Translations under genes and position numbers: made by a program
DNA from: an uncultured Pirellulaceae bacterium
GTDB taxonomy: Bacteria > Planctomycetota > Planctomycetia > Pirellulales > Pirellulaceae
Length of the DNA stretch: 11,649 nucleotides
NCBI GenBank assembly: GCA_934255105.1
Contig: CAKQNH010000063.1
Location: 1 to 11,649, forward strand
Reading direction: 5' to 3'
Shown here: positions 6,535-11,649 of the stretch, in pieces
Numbering within the stretch: the first letter of the stretch is position 1
How the letters are laid out: each line of letters starts with the position of its first letter
Notes under the pieces: generated by a model
Told to the model about the DNA's origin: nothing
What the model saw: only the letters and a program-made list of their open reading frames with translations
Database searches by the model: none

Positions 6535-7494
6535 ATGCCGGATCCTCTCCCTACTGAATCTGAACTCGCCACTGAATCTGAGCACAGTGTTGAATCTGAG
6601 CACAGTGTCGAATCTGAGCACAGCACTGAATCTGAGCACAGCAACCCAAACGCGATTGCCTGGCGACAGGTGGCCCCCGTCGACATCGACGACCCTAAGA
6701 GTCTCGAGTTGTCGGCTGAGTTTATTGGTCGCTGGTCCACGCTGGTGAGCACGACGAACTGGGAGAAGGGACGCATCATCCACGACTGGCGTGAAGCATT
6801 GATGGGTTCCGAGTCACCGGCCGTAGCCTACAGCGATGAAGCCTGGAGTCGCCGCGTGGGTGGAGTTTCCGCCCAGCACGTCGGTCGTCTGCGCCGCGTC
6901 TATGAGCGGTTTGGCAGCAGCCATAGCAGCTATGCGGGGGTGTACTGGAGCCATTTCTTGGCCTCGCTCGACTGGGATGACGCTGAAATGTGGCTGGAAG
7001 GTGCCGCACAAAGCGGCTGGAGCGTTTCCCAAATGCGTCGCACGCGTTGGGAAGCGACCGGGGGATCGCCCGAGCATGAGCCCAATGATCTGGACATCGG
7101 CGCCGATGGCTCGATCACCGGCGGCATCGACGAAGACTTTACTCCGCAAGCTGAACAGGAGGATCTGGCGGGTGCCAAGGATGGCCTGCGCAGTGTGGCC
7201 GAAGGCCCACGTCCGGACGGCCCTGATTTCGGGGATGAAGATGACATGTCCCCCTCCGCACAGGTCACCGCCGACGGCGAAGACGACGTGCCACCCTGGG
7301 AGGATGAAGGGGGCGAGTCCGCGCTGAGCGAGTCGCCGTTTGCGCGCTTGCCAAGCTTGCCGGTGGACATGGCCGAGGCTCTGGAGCAATTCAAGCTGGC
7401 TATCATTCGCCATCGCGCCGATGGCTGGCGCGACGTATCTCAAGCGGATACACTGCAGGCGCTGGATGCTCTAAAAGCATTCGTGAATTTGTAG
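6535..7494 (+). CDS. hypothetical protein with ESEHS repeats, helical middle domain and acidic linker
   Basis: I do not recognise this 319-residue protein. Residues 8-37 are five copies of a six-residue unit (ESEHSV/T). Residues about 51-180 form a Trp-rich, probably helical domain (EFIGRWSTLVSTTNWEKGR, then WSRRVGGVSAQHVGRLRRVYERFG, YWSHFLASLDWDDAEMWLEG and GWSVSQMRRTRWEA). The order 'growth/entry helix, HTH-like step, YWSH, then WSV-QMR' recalls the N-terminal parts of DUF3102 or DUF1016 proteins, which are DNA-associated, but this is only a resemblance. Residues about 183-262 are very acidic, and 271-319 form a final helical segment. There is no signal peptide or membrane helix. ATG 6535 is preferred: the stretch from GTG 6457 or ATG 6463 would add an unlikely Cys-rich leader. 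No good Shine-Dalgarno sequence is present. It may be a lineage-specific planctomycete protein. Confidence 0.7.
   Translation: MPDPLPTESELATESEHSVESEHSVESEHSTESEHSNPNAIAWRQVAPVDIDDPKSLELSAEFIGRWSTLVSTTNWEKGRIIHDWREALMGSESPAVAYSDEAWSRRVGGVSAQHVGRLRRVYERFGSSHSSYAGVYWSHFLASLDWDDAEMWLEGAAQSGWSVSQMRRTRWEATGGSPEHEPNDLDIGADGSITGGIDEDFTPQAEQEDLAGAKDGLRSVAEGPRPDGPDFGDEDDMSPSAQVTADGEDDVPPWEDEGGESALSESPFARLPSLPVDMAEALEQFKLAIIRHRADGWRDVSQADTLQALDALKAFVNL
6556..6645 (+). repeat. 18-bp in-frame tandem repeat, five copies
   Basis: Five 18-bp units start at 6556, 6574, 6592, 6610 and 6628. The last four share GAATCTGAGCACAG followed by four variable bases; the first is more diverged (GAATCTGAACTCGCCACT). 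They encode ESELAT, ESEHSV, ESEHSV, ESEHST and ESEHSN. The near identity of the DNA, including third positions, suggests recent slippage expansion. Confidence 0.95.
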
Positions 7495-7506
7495 CAAAAT
7501 GGGAAA

Positions 7507-8736
7507 TCAGGGGTCTCGGCTGAGGTCGCCTGCGGGCCGGGCATAGACGCTGGCATACCAAGCGATCCAAGCGGAGCGGTTAAAGCCATTGTTTTGACCT
7601 GTCATCGCAATGAGCGCGTTGAGCACCTCTTGGTTTTGGATCTCCAACTGAACCGGCTTATTGCTACCCGCCGTAAAGCTGCCGCTGGTTGGACTAGCGT
7701 TGATCCCAGCTCCACCGGACTGCTGCAGGTGTTTACTGGTCAACGCGCCCAACAGCGGAAAGAAAATCCCTTCGGCTTGCAGTTGGCGCAGGCCGAAAGC
7801 CGCGCTGTTGATCTGCGAGTTGTCCTTGCTCTTGAGGTAACCCAAGTAGATTGGAATCGCCGCTTCGCGACCGTAGTTAGACAAGGCAGAAAGGCAGCGA
7901 TTGCGCACGACCTCGCTGGCATCCGACATGCTCGTCCGAGCGAGGAACTGTGCGACCGTCGGCAATTCAAATCGCGACAGCACCTCGATGTACAGCATCC
8001 GCAGCTCGACGGGTAGCGCATGGCGTTTGTCCGAGAGGAAATCCATGATCGTGCCGGCGGTCAGCGGATCGTTGACTTGGCTGATGTTCTGCATAGCTTC
8101 TTGAACGCGAGGTCCGTTGCCAGTTAAGGCAACCGAGTGCCAACGCGAGAGATCTCGCGAAGCTGCCAAGACCTTGGCTTTGGCTTCTTCTCTAGCCTGT
8201 TCGATGGCAATTATCTCGGGGAATTTCCAGCGGCCCTTATGTAGAACTTTGCCACGGTTCTCCCCCATCACGACCCCTTTCTTGACCCAGCGACGATTGG
8301 CGTCGAGCGTATAGCCGGTGGCTGCTCGGGCTGGTGAATTCTGGGGGGCTAGGTCGAGAATGCGCAGGAAGTGAGCTTGGGCTAGATCCGACAAGCCGAG
8401 CTTCATGCATTCGCCAGCCAGCGCGGCGTGAGTCGCTACCGTCTGTTCCACTCCTCCCACGTTGAGCGCGTACTGCTTGCGCGGTTCCGATAGGGGAATG
8501 TAGCCGTTGAGCGCCAATTCCGACTCCAACACGCGGACATAGACACCTTGCTGAACCTCTACCGCCCACACCTTTACTGGGGCTTGATTGATCGTCTCCG
8601 TCTCTTGACTTTTGACCGTCCCCGCGATTATTCGTCCATCGCGATAGCGAAAGATATCTCCATAGAGGGGCGCAGCCTGAGCCAGTAGTGTCCCGCATAT
8701 CACCAGATAATACGCTACCAAGCGGTTGTTAAGCAT
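7507..8736 (-). CDS. secreted HEAT-repeat protein, planctomycete type
   Basis: The 409-residue protein begins with a signal peptide (about residues 1-26, hydrophobic core LVAYYLVICGTLLA, likely cleavage near AQA or LYG). The mature part starts with a short beta-rich section (IFRYRDGRIIAGTV). A TPR-like stretch follows at about 105-145 (AHFLRILDLAPQNSPARAATGY, then DANRRWVKKGVVM). HEAT-like helical repeats run over about 215-330, including SEVVRNRCLSALSNYGREAAIPIYLGYL. The C-terminus has VLNALIAMTGQNNGFNRSAWIAWYA, a pattern I associate with planctomycete HEAT-repeat proteins. It probably acts outside the cytoplasmic membrane as a protein-binding scaffold; no catalytic motif is seen. Start ATG at 8736 has no Shine-Dalgarno sequence, but a TATAAT lies 72 bases upstream. 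Its 3' end converges with the preceding gene with a 12-bp gap and no visible terminator hairpin. Confidence 0.85.
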   Translation of the reverse strand: MLNNRLVAYYLVICGTLLAQAAPLYGDIFRYRDGRIIAGTVKSQETETINQAPVKVWAVEVQQGVYVRVLESELALNGYIPLSEPRKQYALNVGGVEQTVATHAALAGECMKLGLSDLAQAHFLRILDLAPQNSPARAATGYTLDANRRWVKKGVVMGENRGKVLHKGRWKFPEIIAIEQAREEAKAKVLAASRDLSRWHSVALTGNGPRVQEAMQNISQVNDPLTAGTIMDFLSDKRHALPVELRMLYIEVLSRFELPTVAQFLARTSMSDASEVVRNRCLSALSNYGREAAIPIYLGYLKSKDNSQINSAAFGLRQLQAEGIFFPLLGALTSKHLQQSGGAGINASPTSGSFTAGSNKPVQLEIQNQEVLNALIAMTGQNNGFNRSAWIAWYASVYARPAGDLSRDP

Positions 8737-8807
8737 GGTTATGGGCTACGGTCGAAGAGGAGAAAAAATCGAGCAGCGGTAGAGCCAGACTGGATGGCCA
8801 TGCCCTT

Positions 8808-8813
8808 ATTATA
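8808..8813 (-). promoter_or_regulatory. TATAAT -10 element for the HEAT-repeat gene
   Basis: On the minus strand the sequence reads GAACTATAATAAGGG, a perfect -10 hexamer 72 bases before the start codon at 8736. The expected -35 region about 17 bases further upstream (GCGGTA) is a poor match, so activation or an alternative sigma factor may be needed. It lies in the 130-bp gap after fliM. Confidence 0.4.
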
Positions 8814-8866
8814 GTTCGGTCCACCCATTTTACCGCGCGGCCCATAGGCTATGAATCGGCCCCATG

Positions 8867-9865
8867 CTAGGGGGCAGACTGAGGCGATGGTTTGTCGATA
8901 GTGGCCACGATTTCAACAGCCTTCTTGCCCTTGAATGCACCCGCTTTGCCGTGGAATTTCCCCACTCCGGCAACCTCTACTTCCAAAAGTTCGTGTACAT
9001 CTTTTTCGGTCGTGACGATATCACCTACGGCCAAGTGGAGTAGATCGACGGCGCGGATCGTCGACCGCGCCAAGCTGACTACCATCTCGACGTGGGAAGC
9101 ACCCAGCAATTGCTCCAAGAGCTTTTGGCTGGCGGGACTGCTCTTGGCAGAGGCGTGGCTGATCCAACTGTTGTTGGTCAACTTGCCTCCCATGCGTTCA
9201 ATCGTGTTGAAGGGAATACACAGATTTACCATACCGCGCGATTTGCCCATGTTTAATTCGAAGCTGACCAGAATGACCACTTCGTTGGGCGGAACAATCT
9301 GCACCAATTGGGGATTGCTTTCGACGCGTTCCAATTCGATTTCAAGTGCGATGGTATTCTGCCAGGCTGCTTGAAGTTCACGCAGAAAATTTTGGGTTAT
9401 GCGATTGGTCAGCCGCAATTCAATTTCGCTCAACGGTCGCACCATCTGCGATTCGGTGGAACCCACACCACCCAACATCCGGTCGATAATGGGAAACAGG
9501 ATGGCAGGGCTGAAGTCCAGAATCCAGTTTCCGTCCAACGGCGTGGGCCGCAACAGATTAAAGCAGGTGGGGATTTCCAGGCTGTAGACGAATTCGCTGT
9601 AGGTCAGTTGGTCCACGCTGACCAATTTCGATTCTACGATTGTGCGCAGCAGGGCTGACAGGGATGCTCCGAAGTTGCGGGCGAATCCTTCGTGCAGAGA
9701 CTGCAGAGCGCGCATTTGCTCCTTGCCCACTCGCTCTGGGCGTTTGAAATCGTAGGCTACCACGCGTTGCCGCGGTGCGGACCTCCGTCCACTGGCCGGC
9801 AGTGCTGCAGTTTCAGCGCCCGACCCCTCGTCAACTTGCTCAGGCTTCAGCGAATCATTAGACAT
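8867..9865 (-). CDS. fliM: flagellar motor switch protein FliM
   Basis: The 332-residue FliM is part of the C-ring, where it links FliG to FliN and sets rotation direction. The core starts at DFKRPERVGKEQMRALQSLHEGFARNFG (39-66), the usual FliM entry into its CheC-like middle domain. The GGXG motif important for FliG contact is GGVG at 132-135. A C-terminal SpoA domain occupies about 253-325 (LARSTIRAVDLLHLAVGDIV, then VEVAGVGKFHGKAGAF). Residues 1-38 are low-complexity and lack the LSQ-EIDALL type CheY-binding peptide. ATG 9865 follows a good GGAAGG, and no ATG, GTG or TTG start lies between it and the upstream in-frame stop. No fliN, fliL or other flagellar gene lies beside it: the neighbours are proA and a HEAT-repeat protein, at gaps of 163 and 130 bp. 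Confidence 0.95.
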   Translation of the reverse strand: MSNDSLKPEQVDEGSGAETAALPASGRRSAPRQRVVAYDFKRPERVGKEQMRALQSLHEGFARNFGASLSALLRTIVESKLVSVDQLTYSEFVYSLEIPTCFNLLRPTPLDGNWILDFSPAILFPIIDRMLGGVGSTESQMVRPLSEIELRLTNRITQNFLRELQAAWQNTIALEIELERVESNPQLVQIVPPNEVVILVSFELNMGKSRGMVNLCIPFNTIERMGGKLTNNSWISHASAKSSPASQKLLEQLLGASHVEMVVSLARSTIRAVDLLHLAVGDIVTTEKDVHELLEVEVAGVGKFHGKAGAFKGKKAVEIVATIDKPSPQSAP

Positions 9866-9938
9866 AAGAGCCTTCCGTGGCAGATGCTGGATTCAAAGTT
9901 AAGGTTTGTTTTGGAGCGGCGAATATCAAGCGGTGTGC

Positions 9939-9957
9939 ATCGATCGGTAAATCGATC
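9939..9957. repeat. ATCGATC direct repeat upstream of fliM
   Basis: ATCGATC occurs at 9939-9945 and 9951-9957 with a 5-base spacer. Because ATCGAT is itself palindromic the pair also reads as an inverted repeat. It lies about 75-95 bases upstream of the fliM start and could be an operator, but no regulator is indicated. Confidence 0.35.
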
Positions 9958-10015
9958 AGTATGTGCCGTGCGCAATCGAACTTTCTCACACTGCAATCAC
10001 GTTCGCGCGCCGCAA

Positions 10016-10035
10016 CATTCAATTGCATTCAATTG
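10016..10035. repeat. 10-bp tandem duplication across the proA stop
   Basis: CATTCAATTG is present twice in direct succession (10016-10025 and 10026-10035). The second copy contains the proA stop codon (10029-10031 on the minus strand), so the duplication lies at the 3' end of proA and probably arose by slippage. Confidence 0.7.
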
Positions 10036-11303
10036 CGAAGCTGGCCGTTACCAACGACTAAGTATTTGTAGGCTGTCAATTCATTTAATCCACACGGACC
10101 ACGCGCGTGAAACTTGTCTGTGCTAATCCCAATCTCGGCACCCAGCCCAAACTCGCCACCATCGTTGAAACGAGTGCTGGCGTTGACTACCACCGCACTC
10201 GAGTCCACTTGAGCGAGGAACTGCTGAGCCGCAGCCAAATTGCCCGTGACAATGGCGTCGGTATGGCCCGAACCGTAGCGTTCAATATGAGCAATGGCAG
10301 CCTCGATGTCTGGCACCACCCGACAACTGATCGTGGGGCCTAGATATTCGGTCGCCCAGTCCTGAGAGCTGGCCGCAACGGCCTTGGGAATCAGGCGACA
10401 GGTGGCGGGGTCGCCGCGCATCTCGACTCCCCGTTGAGCAAACTGCTCGGCGATGCGCGGTAGCCAAGTCTCTGCCAGCGACTCATGCACTAGTAGACTC
10501 TCACACGCATTGCAGACTCCCATTCGCTGGCACTTTGAATTGACTACAATTTGCAAGGCCATTTCAGGGTCGGCTGCCGCGTCGACGTAGACGTGGCAAA
10601 TGCCATCGAAGTGTTTGATGACGGGCATGCGTGCTTCGTTGACAACTCGTTCAATCAGGCCTCGCCCGCCGCGCGGGATGGCCACATCGATGTATTCGGG
10701 AAGCGCTAGGAAATGTCCCACCGCTTGGCGATCCGTGGTGCTGACCAACTGCACCGCGGCGTCGGGCAAACCGACCTCTTCCCCCACCCGGTTTAGAACT
10801 TGCACGAGTGCGGCCGAAGAATGGTGGGCCTCTTTGCCGCCGCGCAAGATCACTGCATTGCCACTTTTGACGCAGATTGCAGCCGCATCGGCGGTTACAT
10901 TAGGCCGCGATTCGTAGATAAAGAACACAGTGCCCAGCGGCACGCGAACTTTGCGAATTTCCAAGCCGTTGGGGCGCACAGAGCCATCTAGCACTTCGCC
11001 GATCGGATCGCGCAGAGCAGCGATCTGCCGCAGGGCAGTAGCGATGGCAGCGATGCGATCTTTATTTAATCGCAAGCGGTCGATGGCCGACGCCTCAAGA
11101 CCGTAGCTGGGTGCCTGCTGCAGGTCGATCTCGTTGGCCGCGATGATATCTGCAGTAGCGTCTTCAACGGCCGATGCGCTGCTGAGCAGCCACTGGTCCT
11201 TCACGTGAGTTGGCAAAACGCTCAAGGCTCGCGAGGCCTGTCGCGCACGGCGAGCAGTCTGTAGGCAATAATCTGTCAGATTGGTTTCAATTGCGGTCGC
11301 CAC
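10029..11303 (-). CDS. proA: gamma-glutamyl phosphate reductase (glutamate-5-semialdehyde dehydrogenase)
   Basis: This cytoplasmic enzyme reduces gamma-glutamyl phosphate to glutamate-5-semialdehyde with NADPH, the second step of proline synthesis from glutamate. Family motifs include VPLGTVFFIYESRPNVTADAA, LRGGKEAHHS, IPRGGRGLI, and the catalytic region NSKCQRMGVCNACE with the nucleophile at C264 (codon 10512-10514). The C-terminal FGLGAEIGISTDKFHARGPCGLNELTAYKY is also typical. I set the start at GTG 11303, giving 424 residues against 417 for E. coli ProA; the N-terminus then aligns within about eight residues and C264 falls close to the E. coli position. The frame stays open to TTG 11441 (470 residues), but the extra 46 residues do not look like ProA and that TTG sits in a stem-loop. 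No proB is adjacent. Confidence 0.95.
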   Translation of the reverse strand: MATAIETNLTDYCLQTARRARQASRALSVLPTHVKDQWLLSSASAVEDATADIIAANEIDLQQAPSYGLEASAIDRLRLNKDRIAAIATALRQIAALRDPIGEVLDGSVRPNGLEIRKVRVPLGTVFFIYESRPNVTADAAAICVKSGNAVILRGGKEAHHSSAALVQVLNRVGEEVGLPDAAVQLVSTTDRQAVGHFLALPEYIDVAIPRGGRGLIERVVNEARMPVIKHFDGICHVYVDAAADPEMALQIVVNSKCQRMGVCNACESLLVHESLAETWLPRIAEQFAQRGVEMRGDPATCRLIPKAVAASSQDWATEYLGPTISCRVVPDIEAAIAHIERYGSGHTDAIVTGNLAAAQQFLAQVDSSAVVVNASTRFNDGGEFGLGAEIGISTDKFHARGPCGLNELTAYKYLVVGNGQLRN

Positions 11304-11428
11304 TGTCTCAATAATCCTCGTGTGCCGGAACGGAGATAGGACCGGAATATTAGCTGTGGGGGGATTGATTATGCATAAGTCGCCAAGAATCGCGCTGCAC
11401 CGACGAACTGTAGTATCGCCCAAGTGCC

Positions 11429-11453
11429 CCTGAGCGGTCAACGTCAGCTCAGG
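11429..11453. terminator. stem-loop downstream of the dihydrouridine synthase gene
   Basis: CCTGAGC at 11429-11435 pairs with GCTCAGG at 11447-11453 around an 11-base loop. It starts 22 bases beyond the stop of the leftward dus gene. No T-run follows on the minus strand, so it may be a weak or factor-dependent terminator, or an incidental hairpin in the proA leader. Confidence 0.35.
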
Positions 11454-11475
11454 TGGGATTAGCTAGCTTTACAGC

Positions 11476-11649
11476 CTAAACATCGCGCGGGAAGTGCTCC
11501 TCCACCACGCGGTGGAACTCCTGTGGGCCCGCGACGTGGGCGACATGCGTGCGAAAATGCCGCGCACCGGGTTTGCCTTGCGCATAGCAACAAGCAAACT
11601 TGCGCATCAGATGCGTCCCTTTCTGTTCGCCAAAGCGTTTGACGACTAG
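11476..11649 (-). CDS. tRNA-dihydrouridine synthase, C-terminal fragment (cut by window edge)
   Basis: The last 57 codons of a leftward gene are present, ending in TAG at 11476-11478; the 5' part lies beyond the window. The peptide contains RFGEQKGTHLMRKFACCYAQ followed by GKPGARHFRTHVAHV. This is the typical C-terminal pattern of DusB-type flavoenzymes (G---G---MRKH---Y--G-PG---R), which reduce uridines in the tRNA D-loop. The usual MRKH histidine is F here (MRKF). The catalytic Cys and FMN-binding barrel are outside the window, so the subtype cannot be fixed. The next gene, proA, lies 172 bases downstream in the same direction. Confidence 0.75.
   Translation of the reverse strand, partial: LVVKRFGEQKGTHLMRKFACCYAQGKPGARHFRTHVAHVAGPQEFHRVVEEHFPRDV

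Noticed and set aside
9866..10028. Sigma-54 or sigma-28 type flagellar promoter before fliM
   Set aside because: I looked on the minus strand for TGGCAC-N5-TTGC and for TAAA-N15-GCCGATAA. Only fragments (GGCAC, CCGATCGA, AAAGTT) occur, at wrong spacing.

Overview
The window looks like ordinary chromosome from a planctomycete, most likely of the Rhodopirellula/Blastopirellula (Pirellulales) type. This is inferred from three things: a secreted HEAT-repeat protein with a C-terminal ending that I associate with planctomycetes, GC-rich intergenic repeats built on GCCCGGAGGGC and CCGGTGGC hairpins, and weak or absent Shine-Dalgarno sequences at several starts. No rRNA, tRNA, CRISPR array, transposase or phage gene is visible.

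Layout. 47-460 (+) encodes a small YeaO-like DUF488 protein. 461-1166 has no convincing gene and holds a repeat cluster: a left array of about 30-bp units, a mirror-symmetric composite of hairpins centred at about 824, and a right array of ten 19-20-bp units. 1167-6245 (+) is a probable operon: homodimeric pyruvate dehydrogenase E1 (aceE), an NnrS-like 12-helix membrane protein overlapping aceE by four bases, and a small LemA-like membrane-anchored protein. 6535-7494 (+) encodes an unrecognised protein with a Glu/Ser/His hexapeptide repeat, a helical middle domain and an acidic linker. It converges, with a 12-bp gap, on a leftward block: a secreted HEAT-repeat protein (7507-8736), a FliM flagellar switch protein (8867-9865), gamma-glutamyl phosphate reductase proA (10029-11303) and the C-terminal end of a tRNA-dihydrouridine synthase (11476 to the window edge).

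How the genes relate. AceE turns pyruvate into acetyl units but needs E2 and E3 subunits that are not in this window. Its immediate translational partner is instead an NnrS-like protein, a family linked to nitric oxide tolerance, followed by the LemA-like protein. This linkage suggests a tie between pyruvate oxidation and respiratory or nitrosative state, but only by inference. The leftward genes (tRNA modification, proline synthesis, motility, cell-envelope protein) are separated by 130-172 bp and have no obvious common pathway. FliM stands without other flagellar genes and lacks the usual N-terminal CheY-binding motif.

I do not see a clearly new defence, mobile or biosynthetic system. The most unusual items are the mirror-symmetric repeat cluster, the aceE/nnrS-like overlap, the unknown repeat-bearing protein and the FliM without a CheY-docking peptide.
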